Assembly: GCA_902774045.1 (NCBI GenBank)
Contig: CACYGW010000004.1
Location: 1-64,000 of the forward strand
From: an uncultured Bacteroidia bacterium
GTDB taxonomy: Bacteria; Bacteroidota; Bacteroidia; Bacteroidales; UBA932
DNA length: 64,000 nt
Direction: 5' to 3'
Both the position numbers and the translations under genes were made by a program. The notes below the pieces were generated by a model, which was given only the letters and a program-made list of their open reading frames with translations, did not search any database and was not told the origin of the DNA. Positions 17,710 to 26,900 of the stretch are shown here, piece by piece. The first letter of the stretch is position 1. Each line of letters begins with the position of its first letter.

Positions 17710-18986
17710 TGGTTCCCCAGCAGTGCATATTCAATCCCGGAGATATAGTTGACGGCTGCCTCACTATTGTTACACATCTTGGCGGAGGTACCTTCGGCGA
17801 TGTTTACCGTGTCCGCAACACGGAAGGGAGGGAATATGCCCTAAAGATACTGAAGCTCTGGAAGGTATCGGCCGCAGAATGTGAAAACCTGCGCAACCGC
17901 TTCAAGATGGAGTTCGACACCGGGCGTATAGACAGCCAGTATCTGGCCCATTCCTATTCTTACGGAGAGGTCTTGGGCAATCCCTTCATTCTTATGGAGC
18001 TTTACTCCGGCGGAGACCTTAAGACCTATGCCCTTAATCACGACGTAGACTGGGCCGTGCTTGCAAGGCAGATTCTTGGGGGATTGTCGGATCTTCACGC
18101 AAGCGGCAAGGTTCACAGGGACCTTAAGCCGGAGAACGTGCTTATAAGGGAGGACGGTACAGCCGTTCTAACAGACTTTGGCATTTCCGGAGACCGCAAC
18201 AAGAGGATGACGGAGCGTGCGGCCGGCGGCGGCCCTCAGCAGCTTTTCGGGACCTATCCCTATATGCCTCCGGAGCAGCTTAATCCTCCGCGTGGCAGCC
18301 AGGCCACCGTTCTTCCCACGACAGATATCTTCTCCTTCGGGGTGATGATGTACGAAATCATTACCGGTCAGCTCCCATTTGGACCAATGTCGATGGAGAC
18401 CCTTCATACCTACCTGACAAACAGCAGTACGGGTAACTGGGACAGGGAGCAACTTAACGCCGTTCCCGGCGGGGCCGCTTGGGCGCCTCTTATAGAGGGC
18501 TGCCTGCAGCCGGACTTCAAACAGCGCCTGCAGAGCGCCGCCCAGGTGCGGGATCTTATCCCGGGAGGTTTGATGGATTCTCTCAGAGGAGAGGACAAGG
18601 CCTATATGAGGGTTGTAAACGGCTTGCTGCTAAGAGTGATGCAGGGAGAGGAGTACGGGGCTGTTTATTATCTTGACCAGTGCCTTCAGAGCGGCCGCTG
18701 GCTTATTCCCATGGGCCGTACGGACGGCAGTCCCAACGGGGGAATACCTATCAAGGAGATTCAGAGCTGTTATATTTCCAGAAGGCATTGCACCCTGGAA
18801 AAGGACCCTGTGTCCGGCCAGTGGTACATTAGGGACGGACAGTGGAATCCCGCAGAAAGAAAGTGGGTTCAGTCTCTAAACGGAACTTATGTAAATTCTT
18901 CCGAGGCTCTTGAGGAGGCAATGCCCATAGGCCCCGGGGATATCATCTCTTTGGGAGACGTAAAATTAAGGGTAGAAGGATACTAG
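17709..18986 (+). CDS. Cytosolic Ser/Thr protein kinase with C-terminal FHA domain
   Basis: A 425-residue Hanks-type kinase. Residues 15-290 hold the catalytic domain: glycine loop LGGGTFGDVY, Lys46 (ALKILKL), VHRDLKPENVL with Asp138, TDFGIS with Asp156, and a PYMPPEQL activation-segment end. The C-terminal ~100 residues form an FHA domain (IPMGRTDGS, YISRRHCTLEKD, SLNGTYVNSS, GDIISLGDVKLRV) with the canonical SRRH phosphothreonine motif. There is no membrane segment. FHA plus kinase in one chain suggests docking on phosphorylated partners, perhaps the membrane kinase encoded next. The start overlaps the previous gene by one base. Confidence 0.95.
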   Translation: MVPQQCIFNPGDIVDGCLTIVTHLGGGTFGDVYRVRNTEGREYALKILKLWKVSAAECENLRNRFKMEFDTGRIDSQYLAHSYSYGEVLGNPFILMELYSGGDLKTYALNHDVDWAVLARQILGGLSDLHASGKVHRDLKPENVLIREDGTAVLTDFGISGDRNKRMTERAAGGGPQQLFGTYPYMPPEQLNPPRGSQATVLPTTDIFSFGVMMYEIITGQLPFGPMSMETLHTYLTNSSTGNWDREQLNAVPGGAAWAPLIEGCLQPDFKQRLQSAAQVRDLIPGGLMDSLRGEDKAYMRVVNGLLLRVMQGEEYGAVYYLDQCLQSGRWLIPMGRTDGSPNGGIPIKEIQSCYISRRHCTLEKDPVSGQWYIRDGQWNPAERKWVQSLNGTYVNSSEALEEAMPIGPGDIISLGDVKLRVEGY

Positions 18987-19006
18987 ATAATCAGAATACT
19001 TAGCAT

Positions 19007-20686
19007 ATGGAACAGGAACTAGTAAAGGGATCATTGTTCGGCGGGCGTTATGCTCTGCTGGAAGAAAAGGGCCGCGGGTCCTTTGGCGAAGTCTGGCTTG
19101 CAAAGGACACGCAGCTGGACATAGATGTAGCTCTAAAAATTTACATTGCCCTGGACGACAGGGGTATAGAGGAATTCAAGGCGGAATTCCGCAATGCCTA
19201 TAATCTTAATCACCCCAATCTTCTGCACGCCACCCACTTTGATACGGACGGCCGCAGACCTTTCCTGGTGATGCCTTATTGCCCGGACTCTTCCACGTCC
19301 CTGATTGGCAAGTGCGACGAGCCTCTCCTTTGGAAACTCATTATGGATGTGAGTTCCGGCCTGGCTTACCTGCATTCCGTAGATGTGGTGCATCACGACA
19401 TTAAGCCGGACAATATCCTCCGGGATTTTGCGGGTAACTTTGTTATAACGGACTTTGGCATAAGCACTAATATGCGCAGCACCTTAAGGCGCAATGCCGA
19501 TGCCGGCGAAACTCTTGGCGGAGCCCTGTCCTATATGGGCCCGGAGATGTTCACTTCCGAACCTGTTTCCATCAAAGCTACCGATATTTGGGCCCTTGGC
19601 GCAACTCTTTATGAGATTGCAGTTGGTGAACTGCCTTTCTTCGGGCAGGGCGGCATAATGCTTGGCCGCGGCGCCGATGTTCCCCAAATTAAGGGAGATT
19701 ATTCGGACGACCTCAAGCGTGTAATAAGGGACTGCCTTGCAATGGAGCCTTGGGATCGTCCTCAGGCAGCGGCGCTCCACGCGTTTGCGTCGGCTAAGGT
19801 GTCCGGGAGGGAGGCTTACCCGTCCTGGAATCATATTCCTGACAAAAAGCCTGCACCTGCACCTTCGGCCGATCCGGCTCCTACATCCATTCCTACCCCC
19901 GGCCCTAAACCCGCATCGGCTCCGGCTCCCAAGAAAGAAGAACCTGCAACCCGCCTTATGGTTGGTGTTCCGGAGTCCAATATGCCCAAGACCGATGTCA
20001 GCCAGGCACGCAGGCCAGCTCCTGCACCCGCACCAGCTCCTGCACCGGCTCCTGCTCCTGCACCGGCTTCTGCTCCTGCACCCGCTCCTGCTCCTGCACC
20101 CGCACCGCCGGCCAGGATACCTGTACAGGACAATCGTCTGGAGTCCACAGTGATAGTATCGGCCTCAAATGTCCCGGAGATGGACAAAATGCCTGCAAAG
20201 CAGGCTCCGCCCAAGGCACCATCGGCCCCTAAATCATCATTCGAACCCTATGGACCAAAGCCCAAGAAGAAGAAAACCTGGCTTGTAGTCCTTATTTGTT
20301 TTGTAGTTGCCGCCGGCCTGGGAGTAGGTGCAATCCTTCTTCTGCCAAGTCTGTCAACCAATCAGGCCGATGTTGACCTGCCCCAGTACGAGGCTGCCTG
20401 CCGCCAGGTAGATTCCCTTGTGAACCTTGGCGCAAACAACAAGATAGACCCTCTTATCGCTGCAATAGATGCCTATGCCAGGGTAAGCAGTTATGAGAAT
20501 ACTTATCCTGACGACAAGAGATACAAAAAAGGCAGCGCAATCCTTACTGTCCTTAAGCGCAAGGCTGCTTCTGCCGCCATGGCCTGGGACGAGGCCGCCA
20601 AGGCCCAGCGCGCTGCCGGAAATTACGATTATGCCAGAAAGGTAGATGAGAAAGTAGCTAAACTTAACAGAGCAAAAGACCTGTAA
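19007..20686 (+). CDS. Membrane-anchored Ser/Thr protein kinase with Pro-Ala linker
   Basis: A 559-residue kinase. The catalytic domain is at 12-265: GRGSFGEVW, Lys44 (VALKIYI), HHDIKPDNIL with Asp131, DFGIS with Asp149. The residue before the catalytic Asp is His130, not Arg, so this is a non-RD kinase. A long Pro-Ala linker (about 280-400) leads to one transmembrane helix at about 424-446 (TWLVVLICFVVAAGLGVGAI). A ~110-residue external domain follows, predicted helical (MAWDEAAKAQRAAGNYDYAR). This is the layout of sensor kinases such as PknB or PrkC, but without PASTA repeats, so the signal differs. It lies 20 nt after the FHA kinase and 3 nt before the MORN gene. Confidence 0.94.
   Translation: MEQELVKGSLFGGRYALLEEKGRGSFGEVWLAKDTQLDIDVALKIYIALDDRGIEEFKAEFRNAYNLNHPNLLHATHFDTDGRRPFLVMPYCPDSSTSLIGKCDEPLLWKLIMDVSSGLAYLHSVDVVHHDIKPDNILRDFAGNFVITDFGISTNMRSTLRRNADAGETLGGALSYMGPEMFTSEPVSIKATDIWALGATLYEIAVGELPFFGQGGIMLGRGADVPQIKGDYSDDLKRVIRDCLAMEPWDRPQAAALHAFASAKVSGREAYPSWNHIPDKKPAPAPSADPAPTSIPTPGPKPASAPAPKKEEPATRLMVGVPESNMPKTDVSQARRPAPAPAPAPAPAPAPAPASAPAPAPAPAPAPPARIPVQDNRLESTVIVSASNVPEMDKMPAKQAPPKAPSAPKSSFEPYGPKPKKKKTWLVVLICFVVAAGLGVGAILLLPSLSTNQADVDLPQYEAACRQVDSLVNLGANNKIDPLIAAIDAYARVSSYENTYPDDKRYKKGSAILTVLKRKAASAAMAWDEAAKAQRAAGNYDYARKVDEKVAKLNRAKDL
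20014..20109 (+). repeat. Low-complexity Pro-Ala coding repeat
   Basis: Short repeats of CCTGCACC and GCTCCTG units inside the membrane kinase gene encode alternating Pro-Ala, a stiff extended linker. A similar Pro-Ala-Gln stretch lies in the phosphatase gene at about 22866-22953. Such tracts can slip during replication, so linker length may vary between strains. Confidence 0.85.
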
Positions 20687-20689
20687 GCT

Positions 20690-22009
20690 ATGAAACAGAA
20701 ACTTGTATTATTACTCTCGTTTTTCTTCTGTGTCGCAGCTGTTTACGCCCAGGAAGTCCCCGGGGAAACCACTGTGATTCAGAGTTGTTACGATGTTACC
20801 TTCAAAAAAGGTCTCAGCCTCTTTAACCACGGCAAGTATGCAGAGGCCAAGAATCAGTTCGTGGCGGCAAAGTCCTGCCCGGACAAGCCTGCCGACAACG
20901 AGCTTGATCTTTGGATTAAACGCTGCGAGGAGCAGATAGTTACCCTGGAGATTACAAATGCCGTATTCTGCAACGTCACCAATGACGGAACTGTCATTGA
21001 TTCTTACGGTTCATCCCTCTATGCCGGAAAGATTAAATATATAAAGCCTAAAATTACATATACCTCTCACCTGTCAACGAGCAAGAGCGTAAAGATAAAC
21101 GTAAAGGTTCTTAAGCCGGACGGAGATATGCTGTTCTCCGGCTCGTCCCCCAACGGATACACCTACAGCTCGGAGTTTACAGCGCAAACCGGCAGTTCCA
21201 ACACCGTAGAACTGCTGGGCTGGGGTAATTCCGGCGGCGGTACGTATTCGGAGGGTACCTATACGATGGAGTTCTGGTACAAGAACAAGAGGCTCTTCAG
21301 CAAGTCCTTCCACGTGTACTCCGGTACCGGCAGCAGCTCTTCCGGCAGTGGTTCTTCCGGCAGCGGCTATGGCTCCGGGAGCAACAACAATTCCTCTTAT
21401 AACCAGGGCGGAAGGACAACTCCCATCAGAGGCGGAAAGTGGGAAAGAATGTTCAAAGACCTTATGAGGAATGCAACTGTCCTTAGCGGTGGCGACCGTT
21501 ACCTTGGAGAAAGGGATTCCAACGGTAACAGGCACGGATGGGGTATTTATTCTTGGACCGATAATACCATTTACATTGGCAAATGGTCCCGTGGGGATTT
21601 TGACGGGGGCGCAATGTACTTCTGTCCCGACGGATACGAGCTCACTGGAGCAGAGGGCGGACAGTTCTTTGCCGGCTATTATTCAAATGACAAAAAGACA
21701 AGCGGCCGCGTATATGACGAAAACGGAAATATGCTTTACATTGGCAGTTTCTCTAACAATAAACCGGAAAATGATTATCCTCATTTCTCCGTTACCTCTC
21801 CTATGTTGGTTATAGAGTACAACAACGGAGACCTGTTCGTGGGTGAAACGGATGGTACCCGTCCTTATGGATTCGGCCTGTATCTGTGGCACGACGGCGG
21901 CGCTTGGTTCGGTTTTTGGTCGGAAGGCGTAAGAAAAGGCTCAGGTTTCTATATCTCCGACTCCGGCTCCATTACCAGCGGAACCTGGGATAACAACACA
22001 ATGAATTAG
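20690..22009 (+). CDS. Secreted MORN-repeat protein with N-terminal TPR-like segment
   Basis: A 439-residue protein with signal peptide (LVLLLSFFFCVAAVYAQ). Residues 30-85 resemble one TPR (FKKGLSLFNHGKYAEAKNQF). A beta-rich middle part follows, then a Ser/Gly linker (about 205-240) and MORN-type repeats in the last 170 residues (NRHGWGIYSWTDNTIYIGKW, RPYGFGLYLWHDGGAWFGFW). MORN repeats bind lipids or proteins. Placement between the membrane kinase and the membrane phosphatase, 3 nt after the kinase, suggests it is the periplasmic ligand or partner of the kinase's external domain. That role is inferred from position only. Confidence 0.85.
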   Translation: MKQKLVLLLSFFFCVAAVYAQEVPGETTVIQSCYDVTFKKGLSLFNHGKYAEAKNQFVAAKSCPDKPADNELDLWIKRCEEQIVTLEITNAVFCNVTNDGTVIDSYGSSLYAGKIKYIKPKITYTSHLSTSKSVKINVKVLKPDGDMLFSGSSPNGYTYSSEFTAQTGSSNTVELLGWGNSGGGTYSEGTYTMEFWYKNKRLFSKSFHVYSGTGSSSSGSGSSGSGYGSGSNNNSSYNQGGRTTPIRGGKWERMFKDLMRNATVLSGGDRYLGERDSNGNRHGWGIYSWTDNTIYIGKWSRGDFDGGAMYFCPDGYELTGAEGGQFFAGYYSNDKKTSGRVYDENGNMLYIGSFSNNKPENDYPHFSVTSPMLVIEYNNGDLFVGETDGTRPYGFGLYLWHDGGAWFGFWSEGVRKGSGFYISDSGSITSGTWDNNTMN

Positions 22010-22021
22010 AAAATTACAGAT

Positions 22022-23476
22022 ATGACAGAGATTAAGTACAGACTTACAGCTTGCAGTGATCCTGCCGGAAAAAAGAATGACATAGCTCCCTTGTACGGGA
22101 ACGAGGACAATATGCTTTTACTTCCCGGACTTTCTCCGGAGCCCTTTGTCCCGGACGCCGTACTGGAACTCGGCCCTCACGGCACTCTGCTTATGGTGGC
22201 CGACGGTATGGGTGGAATGAATGCCGGCGAGGTGGCCTCACAGATTGCAGTTTCTACCGCACAGGCAATGTTTTGCTCAGAGGAGGCCCAGTCCCTGGAC
22301 GCATCGTCCTACCAGGCCAGGGAAGCCTTTATGGAAAAGGTTGTGGTCCAGGCCGATACTGCCATTAAGGAAAAGGCTGCCGCAGACCCCGAATGCTCCG
22401 GGATGGGCAGCACCATCATTATGATATGGCTCTGCGGAAACGAGGCTACGGTTACCTGGTGCGGAGACAGCCGCGCATATCTGTTCCGTCCTTCCATAGG
22501 ATTACGCCAGGTATCAAAGGACCATTCTTATGTTCAGAGCCTTGTGGATGCCGGCAAGATTACAGCCGACGAGGCCTTTGGCCATCCCTACGGCAACGTA
22601 ATTACCCGCTCTCTGGGAGACCCTTCCAAGGCAGCAAAGGCAGACAGCCACACCTTCCCTATATATAAGGGGGATATACTTATGCTTAACAGCGACGGCC
22701 TTAGCGGAGTTCTGCGCGACAAGACAATGCAGGACATCATAGCGGATTCCAGACAGACCCCTACTCAGTGCAGGGAGGCTCTCTGGAAAGCCGCTCAGGA
22801 GGCAGACTGGTACGACAACGTAACCTGTATTCTCTGCGAACTGGTAGAGGGTCCCGAGGCCCCTGCCGTAGTTCCGGCCCCCGCTCCCGCACCTCAGCCG
22901 GCACCGCAACCGGCCCCCGCTCCCGCACCGCAACCTGCTCCGGCTCCTTCAAGGCCTGCGGCACCGCCCGTAAAGCCCGCGCCTAAAGGGGGAAAGAATA
23001 AAATGGTAATTGTAATAAGCGTGGTTATTTCCATTGTGGTTGCAACAGTCCTGGCCCTTCTCCTTATGGGAGGCGGAAAGGGTACTACAGAACCCGGTCC
23101 GGCACCTACAGAGGTCCAGGGCAACAAGCCGCCAAAGCCTCAGGCTGCTAACAGCGGTAATCAGGCCAACAAACCGCCCAAGCCTTCACAGGGCGCTTCT
23201 CAGGGCTCATCTCAGCCTTCTACCCAGCCTGCGACAGCCAGCCAGCCTCCCCAGGGAGGATCTTCAGCGGCCGATCAGGGAGGTAAGATAGACCAGGCCA
23301 ATGAGAACAATAAGCCCGATGCCGCAGATGAAAACAAGCCAAACAGCGGCAGCGGCAACAAGCCCAACAACAGTTCGGAAGGCAAGCCAAGCAACAACCA
23401 GACCGGGCAAAACAATCAGACTGGTCAGGGAAACAATCAGACCAATATAGAAATAACGGAGAATTACGAAAATTGA
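22022..23476 (+). CDS. Membrane-anchored PP2C-type Ser/Thr protein phosphatase
   Basis: A 484-residue protein. The N-terminal ~260 residues form a PPM/PP2C phosphatase: GNEDN (27-29 region), MVADGMGGMNAGE with metal ligand Asp61, VTWCGDSRAYLF, HPYGNVITRSLG, LNSDGLSGVL and YDNVTCIL. A Pro-Ala-Gln linker leads to one transmembrane helix at about 327-350 (MVIVISVVISIVVATVLALL). The external tail of ~130 residues is rich in Asn, Gln, Lys, Pro and Ser and looks disordered. It would reverse phosphorylation by the two kinases upstream, and its linker/helix plan mirrors that of the membrane kinase. Last gene of the cluster. Confidence 0.95.
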   Translation: MTEIKYRLTACSDPAGKKNDIAPLYGNEDNMLLLPGLSPEPFVPDAVLELGPHGTLLMVADGMGGMNAGEVASQIAVSTAQAMFCSEEAQSLDASSYQAREAFMEKVVVQADTAIKEKAAADPECSGMGSTIIMIWLCGNEATVTWCGDSRAYLFRPSIGLRQVSKDHSYVQSLVDAGKITADEAFGHPYGNVITRSLGDPSKAAKADSHTFPIYKGDILMLNSDGLSGVLRDKTMQDIIADSRQTPTQCREALWKAAQEADWYDNVTCILCELVEGPEAPAVVPAPAPAPQPAPQPAPAPAPQPAPAPSRPAAPPVKPAPKGGKNKMVIVISVVISIVVATVLALLLMGGGKGTTEPGPAPTEVQGNKPPKPQAANSGNQANKPPKPSQGASQGSSQPSTQPATASQPPQGGSSAADQGGKIDQANENNKPDAADENKPNSGSGNKPNNSSEGKPSNNQTGQNNQTGQGNNQTNIEITENYEN

Positions 23477-23483
23477 TGACAAT

Positions 23484-23522
23484 GCGGTGCAAATTGCTCA
23501 AAAAACAGTAAATTTGCACCGC
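23484..23522 (+). promoter_or_regulatory. 12-bp inverted repeat overlapping the candidate ssrA -7 box
   Basis: GCGGTGCAAATT (23484-23495) and its exact complement AATTTGCACCGC (23511-23522) flank a 15-nt A-rich loop. The box TAAATTTG at 23509-23516, matching the -7 consensus, overlaps the right arm and ends 10 nt before the tmRNA. The repeat also begins 8 nt after the phosphatase stop. It may be an operator at the ssrA promoter, a terminator for the kinase cluster, or both. No T-run follows the stem. Confidence 0.65.
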
Positions 23523-23526
23523 GATT

Positions 23527-23922
23527 GGGGATGTTTTGGTTTTGACAGCATCGATGTCTGTCGGTAAGCAAGCCGGGCGCTGTGGGGCGGCCCGTTAATC
23601 CCGACCCTCGAAAATTCAGTTGGCAACAACAACTATGCACTCGCTGCCTAATTAGACCAAGTCTATTAGCTTAATCCGCGACGCCAAGGCTGCGTCGCCG
23701 ACGAGTATCCCTCGGAACTTCCGCCCGCTATTTTCCGGCCCAGGGGTATCATCAAGAGCGGGACGCACCGGTGGACGCCTTTAAAACCGGCTAAGATTCA
23801 AAGGCTAAGGGTTCGGTGGCCCGTCTTCCGGCAGCCCCTCCTCTAAAATCAAAGGAAGAATAAGCTTGTAGAAAGCCGCCGGGTGCGGTGTTTGGACGGC
23901 GGTTCGAGTCCGCCCATCTCCA
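23527..23922 (+). ncRNA. ssrA: Transfer-messenger RNA (tmRNA)
   Basis: The molecule rescues stalled ribosomes by acting first as an alanyl-tRNA and then as an mRNA for a degradation tag. The 5' end GGGGATG pairs with CATCTCC at 23915-23921 (one G-U). The T-arm is GGACGGCGGTTCGAGTCCGCC. The tag frame at 23622-23651 reads GNNNYALAA then stop, preceded by the tRNA-borne Ala; the YALAA ending is the usual protease signal. The discriminator A is followed by CAA, so the CCA end is not encoded. Length is about 396 nt. An open frame on the opposite strand here is not a gene. Confidence 0.97.
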
Positions 23923-23946
23923 CAAAAAAACATAATAAGGGAGAAT

Positions 23947-26900
23947 ATGAAAAGATTCAGCTTTTATCTCCAAGTCTTAATGATTAGTGCCGCAGAAATA
24001 CTTACTTCCTGCGGCACCGATTCTTCTACGACGGTAGGAGTTCGTACCGGTTGCTTGGAGGCCGGCTCGTGGGATGTATCTTCGTGGATTTCGGCGGTGG
24101 ATGCACCGATAATGACAGACATTACCAACAACGGCGACGTTCCCGAATGCCGTTCTGCAGACGGAGCCTCCTGGTTTGTCCTGGAAAACAGCAACAAGGC
24201 CAAGGTGGTAAGCGCAAAATGGATGACCGCCGGCCTTGGCGTCTACACCCTCTACCTTAACGGCAGAAAGGTGGGCGACGATTTCTTGAAGCCAGGCTTC
24301 ACCCATCCGCAAAAGACAAAGTATTCATTCACGTACGACATTTCCAAGGCCTTTGCCAAGGGAAACGGAGAGAAAAACGTACTCTCTGCACAGGTAACCC
24401 CCGGCTGGTGGGCAGACAAGATTATGACCCCCGGTGGCCAGAAGGGTATGAACGGGACCAAATGCGCGTTCCGCGCAGTTTTGGAACTTGTTTATGCCGA
24501 TGGTTCCAGAGAACTGATAGGAACAGACACTGAGCAGTGGAAAGCAGGTGTGGCCGGCCCCGTTACCCACGCAGCCATTTTTGACGGCGAGGAATACGAC
24601 GCCAGGGAACTTCCGGGCTATGAGCGCGTGGCAGACTTCAAGGCTCCGGAGATTAACGCAGAATTCTCCGGCGAAATCCTGCCATCTCAGGGTGCGGAAA
24701 TCAGCCTCCGCAAAGATTTAGAGCTTAGCCCCGTAAGAATGTATGTCTGGGAAGAAGTAGAGGGCCGGAAAGAAGGGGAATACGGAAAGGTAGTTATTAA
24801 AAGAGAATATAAGAAGGGCCAGACCATAGACCTTGCTCCCGGAGAAACCCTAGAGGTTGACTTTGGACAGAATGCGTCGGCAGTGCCCTCGTTCGTCTTT
24901 AAGGCTGCGGCCGGCACCAAACTGGTCTGCCTGCCTTGCGAGTTGCTGAACGACGGCAACGGCGCCAAGTCAAGGGGAATGGACGGCCCGGAGGGCAGCG
25001 GACACAGAGCCAACCTCCGTACTCCCGTAAATGCCATGCGTCTTTACTATACCTTTGCCGGAGAGGAAGACTACGTGGCCTATCACCCTGAATGTACCTT
25101 CTTTGGCTACAGGTTCGTAACCATCACCACGGACGGGCCGGTACAGATTAAATCCATTACTTCCATCCCTGTCACCTCTATTAAAAAGGAGATGGAAATC
25201 GGCACCATCACCACTGGGGATGACCTTGTAAACCGTCTCATTTCCAATACTGTATGGGGCCAGAGGTCCAACTATCTGTCCGTGCCCACAGACTGCCCTC
25301 AGCGTAACGAGCGTCTTGGCTGGACTGCCGATACTCAGGTATTCACGGAGACAGGAACCTTCTTTGCCAACACGGACAGGTTTTTCCACAAGTGGACCAG
25401 GGATCTTCGCGACAGCCAGAGTCCTCTTGGGGGCTTCCCCGGAGTTGCTCCCAAAGCACAGTATGGCAGCGAGATGATGCGTCTTGGCTGGGCCGATGCC
25501 GGAATAATAGTGCCCTGGACTGTCTGGAAGCAATTCGGAGACAAGTCTATCGTAGATGAGAACTGGGAGGCGATGGAGCACTTTATGTCTCACGTAAACG
25601 AGACAAAATACGACCACGAGGCCCTGATTGCAGAAAACGGCAACTATCAGTGGGCCGACTGGCTAAGCTACGAGCCTCTTGAGAGTTGCGGCGGGCGTTC
25701 GCACTACAGCGATGCCAGCGGCCGTTGGACTCTAAGGCCGGAGACCATTGTTTACTGGAAGTATCTTTCTGCTTCTTACTGGGCGATTGATGCCGGAATG
25801 ATGAGGGACATGGCCGTCAATACAGGCAGGGATGCTTCCAAATACGAGGCAATGCAGCAGGAGGCAAGGGCTTATCTTAAGGAGACCTTCCTTAACGAAG
25901 ACGGCACCTTCAAGACTCCTATACTTAATACTATGCAGACTCCGGCCCTCTTTGCCCTTAAGAACGACCTTGTACAGGGACAGGCCAGGGAGGCTATGCT
26001 GGAGAGACTGAGGCAGAACTTCCTGGACCACGACGGATGTCTGCAGACGGGATTCCTGGGGACTTCCATTCTTATGGGAACCCTTACGGAGAATGGCATG
26101 ACCGATGTTGCCTACGACCTTCTCTTCCAAAGGAAGAACCCCAGCTGGCTCTATTCCATAGATAACGGAGCAACTACTATCTGGGAGCGCTGGAACAGCT
26201 ATACCCTTGAGTCCGGTATGGGCCCTCAGGGAATGAACAGCTTTAATCACTATGCCTATGGCGCCGTTTGCCAGTGGATCTGGCAGACCGTGGCAGGCAT
26301 TGCAACTTCTACGGAAGAGCCCGGATTCCAGACTGTCATCCTTAAGCCCGTGCCGGACAGAAGGCTTGGTTTTGTCAAGGCAGAGTACAATTCTGCCTCC
26401 GGCCTTATCAAGAGCCACTGGCGGTACGACGGGGACAAGTGGATTTGGGAGTTTACCATTCCTTCCAGGGCTCTGGTAACGCTGCCCGGCCAGGAAGAGC
26501 AAAAAGAGTATGCTCCAGGAAATTACAAAATAGTTTTGGATTTACCCTCTGACGAAAAGCCTTCATTATTGGAGGCTTTTGCCAATCCTCCCAAAGAGGC
26601 CCGCGCAAGAGTGTGGTGGCATTGGATGGACGGGAATATCTCCAAGGAGGGTATCAAGAAGGATTTGGACTGGATGGCGGTCAGCGGCATAGCAGGCTTT
26701 CAGCAGTTTGATGCCGGCGGCACTATGGGCGGAAAAACCATAGTAGAACACGTTCCTTATATGTCTGACAGCTGGAAGGATGCCTTCAGGTATGCAATCG
26801 GTTATGCAGATTCTCTTGGAATGGAGGTTGCCATAGCATCGGCTCCCGGATGGAGCTCGACCGGAGGCCCCTGGGTTAAGCCGGAGAATGCAATGAAAAA

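Noticed and set aside
19831-20222. Gly/Ala-rich antisense frames
   Set aside because: They mirror the Pro-Ala repeat of the membrane kinase.
17152-23476. Anti-phage defence reading of the kinase cluster
   Set aside because: No nuclease, toxin or membrane-pore effector is present, and two members are exported; envelope signalling fits better.
23527-23946. Mobile-element integration at the tmRNA 3' end
   Set aside because: No integrase and no second copy of the tmRNA 3' sequence occurs in the window, so the rhamnosidase gene is not shown to be an insert.
23791-23973. Small minus-strand frame containing WRWADSNRRP
   Set aside because: It is antisense to the 3' part of tmRNA; this is a well-known false gene type.
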